From positions 215,950 to 279,949 of the forward strand of contig JAADGF010000105.1 of NCBI GenBank assembly GCA_013152545.1: a stretch of 64,000 bases of DNA, read 5' to 3'. The DNA is from Gammaproteobacteria bacterium (lineage in GTDB: Bacteria > Pseudomonadota > Gammaproteobacteria > SZUA-152). This document shows, piece by piece, positions 48,868-59,670 of the stretch. Numbering within the stretch: position 1 is the first letter of the stretch; each line of letters opens with the position of its first letter. The position numbers and the translations under genes were made by a program. The notes beneath the pieces were generated by a model. That model was not told where the DNA came from. It ran no database searches and saw nothing but the letters and a program-made list of their open reading frames with translations.

Positions 48868-49581
48868 ATGAAACCACTATCTTTGCTATTAGCCCTAACC
48901 CCTGTATTGTTGCTCACAGCTTGCAATGAACCGCCACGACATTACCCGTCAGAGGATGAGACAGGCTACATTGGCGCTAACAACTACAAAGTCATACCCT
49001 ATTCATTCACCCCAGGCGCCACTTATAACATTCGGCTAAAATCGTATTCGGGCGATGCTGATTTAGCAATACTCAATAACAATGGAGGGTATATCGTATA
49101 CTCTGCAGAAGACGACGCACATATTGACGCCGTTACATTCACGGCGAAAGACTATCATTATGACATTGAAGTCTATGGTTACCATGACAGCGAATATCAA
49201 TTAATCATCATCGAAGTCCCTTATTATGAGGTTGGTTTGAACATCACTGCCGATAGCATTGAGTTTAACATTGACATTGAGGTATTTAGTGGTGTTTTGT
49301 ATACTGAATTAGCGTCCGAAACTATCACAGCTTCCCACCACTATGACCACTTAACGATTGAGCCTGTTGTCAACCAAAGTTGGCTCAGCCTAATTCCGAC
49401 AACACCGACAAACAACCTTAATGCTCAAACCATTAATTTTCACATTAAAATTCTGGAGACCACAAACCCATTAACACATAATGATGCCCTGATTCGATTA
49501 ACTGCGAAAGATTACAATGGAAAAATCAAAATTTTTAAAGATATTGATGTCACTTATAATGTAACAGACAGCCTTCATTAA
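48868..49581 (+). CDS. Putative lipoprotein, unknown function
   Basis: 237 residues. Signal with lipobox LLTACNE, then a beta-rich region (about 35-115, resembling a pre-peptidase C-type domain: YSFTPGATYNIRLKSYSGDADLAIL) and a second beta-rich half. GGGAGA precedes the ATG. No strong family match was recognised. Confidence 0.7.
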   Translation: MKPLSLLLALTPVLLLTACNEPPRHYPSEDETGYIGANNYKVIPYSFTPGATYNIRLKSYSGDADLAILNNNGGYIVYSAEDDAHIDAVTFTAKDYHYDIEVYGYHDSEYQLIIIEVPYYEVGLNITADSIEFNIDIEVFSGVLYTELASETITASHHYDHLTIEPVVNQSWLSLIPTTPTNNLNAQTINFHIKILETTNPLTHNDALIRLTAKDYNGKIKIFKDIDVTYNVTDSLH

Positions 49582-49651
49582 AGACCGAGATTATCCCTGG
49601 AAGCATAAAAAACACACCACCTGAAGTGATCTCAGGTATTATTCACACAGA

Positions 49652-49866
49652 TATACCCGTGGTGCGTGGCGTTTGATATTTAGGTTATTAGCGTGCGCCA
49701 TATTCATTGTATGGCACCACCAAAAGTAGGCACTTTTAGGCGAAAGTAGATTCTTTAAGAAAGGCGAAATGACGTGTAACAGCAAGATTATTGCAAGGAA
49801 TTTCAACGTCATCATGGAATGAAGAGGACGTGCAGTAAAACCTAAATATCAATCGTTATGGGGATA
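49652..49866 (+). repeat. Family A (TATACCC) repeat, full
   Basis: TATACCCGTGG...GCGTTTGATATTTAGG at the left, AAATATCAATCGTTATGGGGATA at the right as its imperfect inverse. The inner blocks CAAAAGTAGGCACTTTTAGG and GCAAGGAATTTCAACG are shared with other copies. About 215 bases. Confidence 0.85.
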
Positions 49867-49897
49867 AGTACCTGACAAAACTTTGAGACTCAAAAAA

Positions 49898-49931
49898 CAA
49901 CCAAGGCGCCCATAAAACGGGACCTTGGTTG
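49898..49931. terminator. Bidirectional intrinsic terminator
   Basis: CAACCAAGG..CCC / GGG.CCTTGGTTG forms a long stem with runs of T on both strands: CTGATTTTTTT on the plus strand and TTGTTTTTTG on the minus strand. It ends the cytochrome gene, which stops at 49953. Confidence 0.85.
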
Positions 49932-49952
49932 CTGATTTTTTTAATGTTAGGG

Positions 49953-51740
<1,788 letters not shown>

Positions 51741-52307
51741 ACTTATTCACTCCGTCCTTAAACTAAACTTGTATGTACATCATGCCTACTCGCACAGTAC
51801 TTGATCTCCGTCTCAATTACAAATTTGCTCGTTATACGTCAACGAAAAATTCATATTTTTCACATTTTCAAACATTCAAGTTCACTTTCAAGTATAAATA
51901 AAAAAACTTTAATGTTAATACAATAGAGCACTATTCCCTTCACCATTAAAATGCCAAACATTTATTCGTATGTAAAATACGTAGCAACAGCAGACAACCA
52001 CTTACGCGTAACGAGAATAACAGGGAGTCGGTTAGGCGCATTATTAACAGTAGTAAACCAACAAGCAACGGATCTAATACGCTCAAAATTTCACGTTACA
52101 CACGAGACCACATTACTAACGATCAAGTAATATCGCCTACAAACATAATATTCAATCCAATATTTTTCTCTAAGGGCGTTTTGATGGAGTAACAGAGGCA
52201 AGAAGACTGCGCTTCGAACGGCGGCCGATTATGCGGCTACTCCGTACATAGAGCGAGTGGCAAAGCCACTCGCTTTATCTTGCAAGAACTGAACTAGATT
52301 CAGCGAT
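51741..52307. other. Region between the DUF4382-type gene and the cytochrome gene
   Basis: About 570 AT-rich bases with no gene. Bases 52253-52275 form a hairpin AGCGAGTGGC/GCCACTCGCT with a short T stretch, probably ending the lipoprotein gene or transcripts from the left. Confidence 0.5.
52253..52275. terminator. Hairpin downstream of the DUF4382-type gene
   Basis: AGCGAGTGGC, loop AAA, GCCACTCGCT, then TTTATCTT on the plus strand. The T-rich side is on the plus strand; the minus-strand side is not T-rich. Confidence 0.5.
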
Positions 52308-54209
52308 TTAATTTCCAACGACTGACTCAACCATGACCACCTCTACAGCATTTGTGGTTAATGTTGCCGTTGCATCATCAAAAAATCCGGTTACAACAAT
52401 TCGCTTCATGGCGCTACCGTTATCTAAGCGCTTTTCAATATCATCAATGAAGTTGTAAAAACTCGTGTGAAGTTGCCGTGATGCTCGCTCTCTTATTTCG
52501 AACAAACCCCTGCTAAATTCATTAGCCTGTATAACGGGGGCAATATTCAACGTGCTCAGATCAACGACCGCCCCGCCGCGACCTACATGGTGAAATAGCG
52601 CTGCGCCGCGTAGGCTAAGCGTCACACTATTTTCGGTCATCGCATCAAAAGGTACGGTTGTTTCCGGTTTCCAGTTCAGCGTTAAAACAGCCGGTAATTT
52701 TGTTAAATCAACAAGTGTCGTCGCAACAAAATCCGCTGGTGCTGAAGCAAATGGTGTAACGAAACCAAAAGCTTTTACGGCTAAGTTATTGGTAATATCA
52801 GAAAGATCCATTGCTCCGGTATCCACTTCATAGTTACCGGAGTCTGCATCATTAGCAGCATCAATACCAGTCCCAGTGAAGTCAAACTGACTTATACGGG
52901 TACGGTTTATGCGTTGCAAATTCATCATAAAATAGGGCGATACTAATGCTGAATCAACCATTGAAGTACCGTAAAGTTTCGTCACTTTCATGCGCACTAC
53001 ACCTTCGCTGGCATCCACATGAGTACTATCAATACGATTGTCCGTTAATTCACCAAATATACTGACTTTTTGGCCAACGGAGATTTCGCTAATATCGTGT
53101 TTTTTTGTGGAGAGTTGTTTTTTTACCCGTGTGCTATCGGCAACCGTAACATTCACTCTGTCATTAAAAATAACACTGCCGTCTGCCCGAATAAGCGTTG
53201 CACCCCGCACGGTTAAACGATTACCAGTACGCGCTAAAACGGTACCGTTCACAACATCCAATGTACCACCGGGAACACTGCTACCAGCATACACTTCACG
53301 AGCCATAAAGCGACGTGGGTTTAATTTTAGGTCTCCAATGACAACCGTTGCGGTGAGTAGTGGTAACGAGTTCATAGTTCGCAATCCCTCAGCACCAATG
53401 TAAGAGTCATTGTTAATATCGTAAACGGTAGCATCATTGGTAACGACTTTTAATGTACCAAAACGTCGATCGTCTCTGTGTCTGTGCCGAAAGGGCCGAA
53501 TAATAATGTCAAAACTGCTATCATCAAGGTCCACACTGGCCAGAGGACCGCGTAAACGATGAGGTTTGGGTTTCGTTAACTCAACATCGGCCAACAAAAA
53601 GGGCGCTACGATTTGAGTGGGTATACCCGCAGTATCAAACACAACTCGATTTGAAGCCTCCAGATCAAAATCAAGAGTGATATGCGCTGGACTGCCATTG
53701 GAAATCACCAGTTTATTGCGCCCTTCCAAGCGTACTGACGCATCTAACGTTACTATCGGGTTGCCATCCACATCTTGAATGCTCTCTACTTTCACCGCAT
53801 CGCCATTGTCATCTTCAACCCAAATATCGGCATTGGAATAATCCAGGCTCATGATTGCCTGCACATAAACACCATGGGGCACCATCGCAGCAGTAAGGAA
53901 TTCCGTTAACTCTGTATACTGTGCAAAGTCAACCCGCGTGGTCAATGGCAACACTTGCACTACAGCGCCGTTAGCCTTTACCATGGTAATTGAAGTAACA
54001 TCAACGGTATACGTCACAAAATCACCCTTGGCATCCGTTAATCCGATGACTAACTCGCTGGCGTTTTCTTCAGAGACATCATCTGATTGGCTGCAACCAA
54101 CCAGCACTAACGACACGGCTAACAAACACACCAACAACATCTTGACAATACTTTTATTGATCGACGACAAACTAATCCGTTTATATTCGATAATGCTGAA
54201 ATTGGACAT
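52308..54209 (-). CDS. Large DUF4382/DUF5666-type lipoprotein
   Basis: 633 residues. A long n-region precedes the lipobox LVGCSQ; GGAGG nine bases upstream supports the ATG at 54209. The N-domain (about 50-195) reads VIGLTDAKGDFVTYTVDVTS, typical of DUF4382. Later beta-rich repeats (about 215-470) of the type G.L.SVDLDDSSFDI and VSIFGELTDNRID resemble DUF5666. The role is unknown; these proteins are surface or periplasmic lipoproteins. Confidence 0.75.
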   Translation of the reverse strand: MSNFSIIEYKRISLSSINKSIVKMLLVCLLAVSLVLVGCSQSDDVSEENASELVIGLTDAKGDFVTYTVDVTSITMVKANGAVVQVLPLTTRVDFAQYTELTEFLTAAMVPHGVYVQAIMSLDYSNADIWVEDDNGDAVKVESIQDVDGNPIVTLDASVRLEGRNKLVISNGSPAHITLDFDLEASNRVVFDTAGIPTQIVAPFLLADVELTKPKPHRLRGPLASVDLDDSSFDIIIRPFRHRHRDDRRFGTLKVVTNDATVYDINNDSYIGAEGLRTMNSLPLLTATVVIGDLKLNPRRFMAREVYAGSSVPGGTLDVVNGTVLARTGNRLTVRGATLIRADGSVIFNDRVNVTVADSTRVKKQLSTKKHDISEISVGQKVSIFGELTDNRIDSTHVDASEGVVRMKVTKLYGTSMVDSALVSPYFMMNLQRINRTRISQFDFTGTGIDAANDADSGNYEVDTGAMDLSDITNNLAVKAFGFVTPFASAPADFVATTLVDLTKLPAVLTLNWKPETTVPFDAMTENSVTLSLRGAALFHHVGRGGAVVDLSTLNIAPVIQANEFSRGLFEIRERASRQLHTSFYNFIDDIEKRLDNGSAMKRIVVTGFFDDATATLTTNAVEVVMVESVVGN

Positions 54210-54344
54210 TTTTCTGATCCTCCACGATTAACGATTCAGTAGTTTCCTTTCGGAAAAACTTCTAAGGTGCTTAACTACTAAGCAAGCCCTTTCACCTAGA
54301 GAATTAACGCAGCAGCATAAACTTGGTTGACACCTATGAAAAAA

Positions 54345-54567
54345 CTTTAACGCTATGACGCAAGAGATACTTAATATGCCCAAAGTGAGTGTGCTTCATA
54401 TTTATTTCATAGCACCACCAAAAGTAGGTAATTTTAGACAAAAATAGATTTTTTAAGAAAGGCGAAGTGATGGGTAATAACCGGATTATTGCAAGAAATT
54501 TCAACGCAGCCATGGAATAAAGAAGGAGTGCAATTATACCTAAAATCCTAAATGCCATGAGTATATA
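54345..54567 (+). repeat. Family A repeat, degenerate
   Basis: CACCACCAAAAGTAGG, GCAAGAAATTTCAACGCAGC and the degenerate right end AAATGCCATGAGTATATA match the other copies. The left end is poorly conserved. Confidence 0.65.
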
Positions 54568-54576
54568 ACGACTAGC

Positions 54577-55488
54577 TTACCAGTAGTAAGTTAACGATCC
54601 TCCCAAAAATTCAGCATTAGCGCCACCAACATAGTATTGCTGCCCTAACGACAAGGTAACCGACCAATCATTTAATAAATCGGAGGAAAAAAACAAGGTT
54701 ACTGTACCGGTTTCCGAGGTATCTATCGCTGACTCAGCGCGCAACCAAGAAATGCCGAGAGTTTCGGTATCAATATAGTAACCGACCCCCAGACTAAGCT
54801 GTTTGCGATCAGTGACTGATTGCAATTGATTGAAAAAGGATAAAAAAATTCGATTATTGATTTTGCGTTTATCAACCACTAAATCTTTAGAGTAGTTATT
54901 TATGCGATAACCTATGCTCAAGAACCACTGATCGATACCCAGGTAATCAATATCAAGCGCCAAACCACTGCTGACAACCTCAAATTGTCGATTACGCACC
55001 TCCATATCCAGTATAATTTTCCGCCATTGCGGTGTCACCGTAAGCGACCAATCCTGCACATCCACACCCAAATTGAACCGAAGCACATCCATAATAAGCG
55101 TCTCCTCTTCGCCCCAGCGCTCATACTCCAGGCCAAAGGTAACACTACGCCCTGCCGCCACCGCATAACCAATAAGATAAGTATTGGTTTCCCGTTGTTC
55201 ATTTGATGCCAACAAGGTTTGGTTGCTTCCGCCTAATCCCAACATCAGGCTCTGTTGGGCTTTAATCGTTAAGTTTACATAGAGAAACAGATTTTGGCCG
55301 CCATTGGAATCCAGGCTATAGCTGCTTGTTAGTATCGATAACGGTTCGGAGAGACTCAGATCATCAGCAATTACAGCTGAAAAAGGCAGGCTAATACCAC
55401 AACACCAAAGCGAGCTGAATAAGTACCGTGACGCACCCCGTATTAAGAGCCTTAAGGTGGGTATCAAATAATCTGGGCCAATTTTCAT
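54577..55488 (-). CDS. Predicted outer-membrane beta-barrel protein
   Basis: 303 residues with a signal peptide (about 1-41) and repeated alternating polar/hydrophobic strands (LFLYVNLTIKAQQSLML, VTFGLEYERWG, LSLGVGYYI, FLGGSLTYYW). The last residue is an aromatic, as in outer-membrane proteins. It follows the DUF3106 gene by 10 bases and is the last gene of the sigma-factor operon. No known family was recognised. Confidence 0.7.
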   Translation of the reverse strand: MKIGPDYLIPTLRLLIRGASRYLFSSLWCCGISLPFSAVIADDLSLSEPLSILTSSYSLDSNGGQNLFLYVNLTIKAQQSLMLGLGGSNQTLLASNEQRETNTYLIGYAVAAGRSVTFGLEYERWGEEETLIMDVLRFNLGVDVQDWSLTVTPQWRKIILDMEVRNRQFEVVSSGLALDIDYLGIDQWFLSIGYRINNYSKDLVVDKRKINNRIFLSFFNQLQSVTDRKQLSLGVGYYIDTETLGISWLRAESAIDTSETGTVTLFFSSDLLNDWSVTLSLGQQYYVGGANAEFLGGSLTYYW

Positions 55489-55498
55489 TGGCCATAAC

Positions 55499-56011
55499 TT
55501 ACCTCGTATTACGATGCTGGCGCAACGCTCTTCTCTGGTCCGGTGTCATTTTTTCCATTCGCCTTCGTTTCTGTTTGAATCTTTGCCGTTCTGCGGGTGT
55601 CATATTTTCCCACTGACCTCGCAATTGTCGGCGCCTTTCTTCAGGTAAATGATTAAACCAACGATAGCGCTCTTTCACAATTTGCTGCTCACCAGGATCC
55701 AATTGCTTGAAACGCTTGAAGCGATTACGCAATTGACGGCGCTGTGCTGGATTTAATGCTTGCCAGCGCTCAAAACGTTGCTTCAGCCGTTTTCGTTGAC
55801 TGGGGGCAAGGTGTTTCCAACGCTTTGCCCCCTTGCGCAATCGCATTTGTTGTCCAGGCGGTAAGCCATTCCATTTCCCTTCGAAAGGCTGAAGGACTTG
55901 CCGTTCATCGGCTGATAATTCGTGCCAGGCTATTTTATTTTGCGGTGTCCCAGCCGAGGCCATGCTGCTCAACATAACTAGCATCATTACTATTACAAAC
56001 CGGTTAATCAT
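55499..56011 (-). CDS. DUF3106 protein, exported
   Basis: 170 residues from the ATG at 56011, supported by GAGGAAAG upstream. Signal peptide (ends MASAG), then a strongly basic, Arg/Gln/Trp-rich region with repeated LxPxQRxxLxxRFxRW units. The DUF3106 family occurs with ECF sigma systems; its function is unknown. The start overlaps the preceding small gene. Confidence 0.85.
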   Translation of the reverse strand: MINRFVIVMMLVMLSSMASAGTPQNKIAWHELSADERQVLQPFEGKWNGLPPGQQMRLRKGAKRWKHLAPSQRKRLKQRFERWQALNPAQRRQLRNRFKRFKQLDPGEQQIVKERYRWFNHLPEERRRQLRGQWENMTPAERQRFKQKRRRMEKMTPDQRRALRQHRNTR

Positions 56012-56267
56012 TACTACTTTCCTCGTTGACAACGTCGTGACTACTTGTTTTTTTCAACTGCTCGCTATCCAAGTCATTTTCACTGACATTTAAAAAGCGC
56101 ATGGGATCAACCCAGTCACCTTCCTCGGTTTGCCATTCACCCAGGAATTCCAACAATTCCATGCTGACTGGCTCCCCTGAAGCTGCATTAGCACAAACCG
56201 GTGTTCCCGATACCGCAATCACTATCAATACATACAATATGAATCGTGTTCTTTTTTGGTCAAACAT
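56004..56267 (-). CDS. Small exported hypothetical protein
   Basis: 87 residues from an ATG at 56267, six bases past the preceding stop. Signal-like N-terminus (FILYVLIVIAVSGTPVCANA), then an acidic domain with LEFLGEWQTEEGDWVDPM. Possibly a DUF3106 partner; unknown function. Confidence 0.55.
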   Translation of the reverse strand: MFDQKRTRFILYVLIVIAVSGTPVCANAASGEPVSMELLEFLGEWQTEEGDWVDPMRFLNVSENDLDSEQLKKTSSHDVVNEESSND

Positions 56268-56272
56268 CTGTA

Positions 56273-56659
56273 TCAGCCTACTGTTTGCGCTTCGACAACC
56301 AACCATTCATAAAAATCCAGTTCCTCGTAAAACTCTATCTCCTCAACATCACTAAGAAGATTAATGTCTTCGAGCATCGCAATGGGTGTCTGCACGATAG
56401 CCGTTTGTGGCACCCAAAGTGCTACAACCACTCCAAGCACCGCTACAATCGAGGCAAAACTACCAACCGGCACTAACCATGTGAATCTTAAAGGAGTTAG
56501 TTGTGCTGATATTGCGACGTCCACCGCCTCACCACGAACCGCGCTCAAACGAGCCAATGTCGAAGCATCAATCTTCCTGGCGCTTTCATCCAATGTCGAT
56601 TTAGCTGCTTCAATAAGTGCGTCTTCATCAATTATTTGCTCTGTTTTACTTTGCGTCAT
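56273..56659 (-). CDS. Membrane protein, putative anti-sigma factor (DUF3619-like)
   Basis: 128 residues with a cytosolic N-domain (about 1-58), one membrane helix (about 62-83, ending ALWVP) and a short acidic periplasmic tail. Its start overlaps the sigma-factor stop by four bases. Similar proteins (for example SbrR in Pseudomonas) inhibit the cognate sigma factor. The family assignment is by layout and residues I can see, not by a search. Confidence 0.65.
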   Translation of the reverse strand: MTQSKTEQIIDEDALIEAAKSTLDESARKIDASTLARLSAVRGEAVDVAISAQLTPLRFTWLVPVGSFASIVAVLGVVVALWVPQTAIVQTPIAMLEDINLLSDVEEIEFYEELDFYEWLVVEAQTVG

Positions 56660-57249
56660 CCACGATACTCCTCAATCTGCTTTCTTAATGTATGTATTGC
56701 ACGGGAAAAGTGGGTCTTGACGCTACCTTGACTACACCCCATAGCGTCGGCGGTTTCTTCCACGTTTAGTCCTTCCCATACCCGTAATAAAAAAGCCTGT
56801 TGTTGCCGTAACGGTAACCCATGTAGCGCGCGATCCAAAGCTTCAATGGTTTTTTCATTAACCAGACACATAGCCGGACCTTGACCATGAACATCTTCAA
56901 ACTGATCAACGATATTTACACCCGCCTGTTCCGCATAGCCTTCCCCAGCGTCACTGGCGAAATGCTGCCGAGCCCCCACTCGGGTATATTCCAGTAACGT
57001 TCGCCACTGGTTGCGCACTTTTTGCCTACGGTACCAATCGCGGATCGTACTTTGTGTAATACGGTGAAATAGTGGTCCCCACTCACTTGCATTACGGTTT
57101 GCATATTTTTTCACCAACTTCATCATTGCATCCTGCACAATATCCAGCGCATCATCACGATGTCCCGTCGCAACAAAAGCCATACGATAGGCGCGCCGTT
57201 CAACACCTGCAAGAAAATCATCCAATGTCTGCGCCGTCTCCAGAGCCAT
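56656..57249 (-). CDS. ECF-type RNA polymerase sigma factor
   Basis: 197 residues: region 2 AYRMAFVATGHRDDALDIVQDAMMKLVKKY and region 4 LPLRQQQAFLLRVWEGLNVEETADAMGCSQGSVKTHFSRAI are clear. Resembles SbrI-type ECF sigma factors. The operon, in order, is sigma factor, anti-sigma, small exported protein, DUF3106 and beta-barrel, all with small or no gaps. Confidence 0.9.
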   Translation of the reverse strand: MALETAQTLDDFLAGVERRAYRMAFVATGHRDDALDIVQDAMMKLVKKYANRNASEWGPLFHRITQSTIRDWYRRQKVRNQWRTLLEYTRVGARQHFASDAGEGYAEQAGVNIVDQFEDVHGQGPAMCLVNEKTIEALDRALHGLPLRQQQAFLLRVWEGLNVEETADAMGCSQGSVKTHFSRAIHTLRKQIEEYRG

Positions 57250-57465
57250 AACTCCATCATTAACTTAGTAAATATAACCCACGGATTGATATGCTCCATA
57301 AACCACGACCCCAAGCCATTGATTTTAGACGCCATAACCGTCTTTGTCCTGTGCGTAGCGCTTTCCTACCACACTCGCACCGCCCTGTCTCTTGATAGCG
57401 ACACATACCACACTCCTTTAAATAACGCAGGACTCAGCACCCGGTTGACATAAATATGTGTTTTT

Positions 57466-57489
57466 AACGAGGAGCCTGTCCGAGAATCG
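57466..57489 (+). repeat. Terminus fragment of repeat family C
   Basis: AACGAGGAGCCTGTCCGAGAATCG is close to the family C end consensus GGAGCCTGTCCGAGAATAG. No full copy follows; a family A element starts 33 bases later. Confidence 0.45.
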
Positions 57490-57521
57490 ATGCTTCAGGA
57501 AAAGCGCAGCAATCGTTATTC

Positions 57522-57730
57522 TATACCCGTGGCGTTTGAGATTTCGGTTTTTAGTATGCGTCATATTCATTTCATGGCACCATCAAAAGTAGGCGCTTTT
57601 AGACAAAAGTAGGTTCTTTATGAAAGGTAAAATGACTCACAATAGCATAGGATTATTACAAGGAGTTTCAACCTCGCATAGAGTGAAGAGGGCGTGCAAT
57701 AAAGCCTAAATCTCAAACGCTTTGGGTATA
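57522..57730 (+). repeat. Family A (TATACCC) repeat, best full copy
   Basis: TATACCCGTGGCGTTTGAGATTT at the left and, inverted, TATACCCAAAGCGTTTGAGATTT at the right. 209 bases, flanked by TA. Inner CAAAAGTAGGCGCTTTTAGAC and ATTACAAGGAGTTTCAACC blocks. Confidence 0.9.
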
Positions 57731-57744
57731 TTTCACGCCATTAT

Positions 57745-57919
57745 CCTAAATTCATCCGTTGAATCGTCGCGAGAGCGACTAGGGCGCTGAAGGTAAAAGA
57801 CGTATTGGGATTGTTTGGACGACAGCGTATCACCCCTACGGTGAGTTCAGAAAATCCCAATACGTCTTTTAGATTCTGTGCTACAGGCCTTCGCAGTAGA
57901 TTCAACTGAGTAATTTAGG
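57745..57919 (+). repeat. Family B 175-base element, copy 2
   Basis: Same length and structure as 40891-41065, with about 11 base differences by eye. It sits 14 bases after the family A copy. Confidence 0.9.
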
Positions 57920-58059
57920 ATTATGATTGGTGCCGATAACAGGGAGGCAGGATAAGTACGCAAACAACGCAGGCACCATAGCCGAAATAGGCTCAACGGA
58001 TTTTCAGAATAAAGGCAGGCCAGTCGTTCTCGCTAGTATCCTCGACCTCCCCAAGAAAT

Positions 58060-58557
58060 TCACACCTGACTCGCAACTTGTTCCTTGGCATGATCATCAC
58101 GCTCCCGCAGCAGCCAGTGGACCGCACCCAGTGTCAGAACAGCAAAACCGAGTGCAGCAAGTTTCGCCGCACCAACAGTCGCCATATCAAGGATAATGAA
58201 TTTGCGTGCCAGCGCTAACTGGGCAATGAGAATGACCGTTTTGACCTGAATCATGTGTTCCTGCCGTTCCAATACTTTAAGGATCGAATACTGGAACTCC
58301 ATAGCGATTAGTAGCGTCATGATCATGCCGAACACGGTTTGAAACACCGTGTGATCCAGCGGATCAAGCCCACCCAGAACCAATTGGGAAAAAACCTCAC
58401 TCATAAGGCGCCACAGCGCCACCACAACAATAACACTAATCACAGCACTCAACAGCAGCGCAATAATCTGCTCAAAACGCTCATACAAGGTCATTACACC
58501 CCAGTATCGGCGCACATCAGAATAGGGCTGCTTAGTACGTTGATTAATATTGATCAT
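58060..58557 (-). CDS. PsiE-like membrane protein
   Basis: 165 residues, four membrane segments (about 25-50, 70-88, 105-120, 128-148). FGMIMTLLIAMEFQYSILK and RKFIILD match the PsiE (phosphate starvation-inducible) family. GAGAGG before the ATG at 58557 supports this start; an internal ATG would drop 21 residues. Genes of this family are found in stress-tolerance islands. Confidence 0.85.
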   Translation of the reverse strand: MININQRTKQPYSDVRRYWGVMTLYERFEQIIALLLSAVISVIVVVALWRLMSEVFSQLVLGGLDPLDHTVFQTVFGMIMTLLIAMEFQYSILKVLERQEHMIQVKTVILIAQLALARKFIILDMATVGAAKLAALGFAVLTLGAVHWLLRERDDHAKEQVASQV

Positions 58558-58590
58558 AAGCCACCTCTCGTCTTCAAGTTGCTCTGCTTA

Positions 58591-58617
58591 CCATTATCCT
58601 AAATTAATCCGTTGAAC
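58591..58617 (+). repeat. Family B terminus
   Basis: CCATTATCCTAAATTAATCC, then GTTGAA, matches the left end and flank of the copy at 57738-57763. It lies in the psiE-trxC gap. Confidence 0.7.
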
Positions 58618-58739
58618 CTACAACAAACATCTAATGCACTAAACATCTTAGTCGCTCTCATTACCCTTCAACTGATATGAGCTTAGGATCATACTCATTC
58701 TTCTGTTTAGCGCCTTTGCACGTCCAATTCAAGGGCAAA

Positions 58740-59174
58740 TCAAAGCAGCGAACGCACCCAGCGCACAATATCAGTCACCCCCATGGCACCTGGCTGACGG
58801 GCAATTTCCTGACCACCCCGAAACAACACCAGCGTTGGAATACTGCGAATACTAAACTGAGCACCCAACGACTGCTCCGTTTCAGTATTCACCTTAGCGA
58901 AACGCACTTGAGGTTCCAGCTGAGCCGCAGCCTGCTCAAAGGCGGGAGCCATCATCTTACATGGCCCGCACCAAGGCGCCCAAAAATCAATCAATACCGG
59001 AATATCATTGCGCTCAATATGGCTCGCAAAACTCGTCGCCGTCAGCGCGACAGGATGAGCCGAAAACAAAGCCTGGTGACACTTGCCACACTTGGGACCT
59101 TCAGCCAGGCGATCAGCAGGTATGCGATTGATCGTCATGCACTGGGGACAAACGATATGCAGGGCATCACTCAT
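58740..59174 (-). CDS. trxC: Thioredoxin 2 (TrxC type)
   Basis: Redox protein with an N-terminal zinc domain (Cys 9, 12, 29, 32) and a thioredoxin fold with active site WCGPC (68-72). 144 residues. It is part of the minus-strand stress cluster between psiE and cbpM. TrxC resists heat and oxidative stress better than TrxA in known cases. Confidence 0.95.
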   Translation of the reverse strand: MSDALHIVCPQCMTINRIPADRLAEGPKCGKCHQALFSAHPVALTATSFASHIERNDIPVLIDFWAPWCGPCKMMAPAFEQAAAQLEPQVRFAKVNTETEQSLGAQFSIRSIPTLVLFRGGQEIARQPGAMGVTDIVRWVRSLL

Positions 59175-59343
59175 AAAATATATTCTCCTTCATAGAAACT
59201 CACTATGGAAACTCAATATCACAAAACCACTGCGCTGAAAAATCGACGAGAACCCCGCTTGACGAAACCTCGTGAGAGATACCGAATACTGGCAAACGAT
59301 TTGCCAACGCATATTCGACTAAACTGCCGAATGCAACAGCAAT

Positions 59344-59670
59344 TCAGCTCACCTCGCTACCACCTGACTCCAGCACCGCCAACCGCATGCGCAGGGTATC
59401 AATCTCCGCCAGCAGTTCCAATGCCAAGGCTGCACCAGCCACGTTCACGCCTAAGTCCCGTTGCAGACGTTGCACAGCACGAGCACGATAAACACTGGCA
59501 CCACCGAAACGCCAATGACGCTCATCCACCAGCGGTTCAAGAATCCCCTCCTCCACCAACGCGATCAACCACTCAGCAGTAACACAACAGGCCTGGCTCA
59601 GTTCAGCCAGCGACATTTCCACCTCATCTTCGATAACACAGCCACTAAACACACAGGATTTGACATTCAT
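59344..59670 (-). CDS. cbpM: Chaperone modulator CbpM
   Basis: 108 residues with a MerR-like N-domain (about 20-75) and C-terminal helices. CbpM binds the J-domain of CbpA and blocks it. Its ATG follows the cbpA stop directly, so the pair is coupled. Confidence 0.9.
   Translation of the reverse strand: MNVKSCVFSGCVIEDEVEMSLAELSQACCVTAEWLIALVEEGILEPLVDERHWRFGGASVYRARAVQRLQRDLGVNVAGAALALELLAEIDTLRMRLAVLESGGSEVS

Noticed and set aside
59205-59582. 125-codon plus-strand frame
   Set aside because: It is antisense to cbpM, with low-complexity Pro/Thr/His composition.
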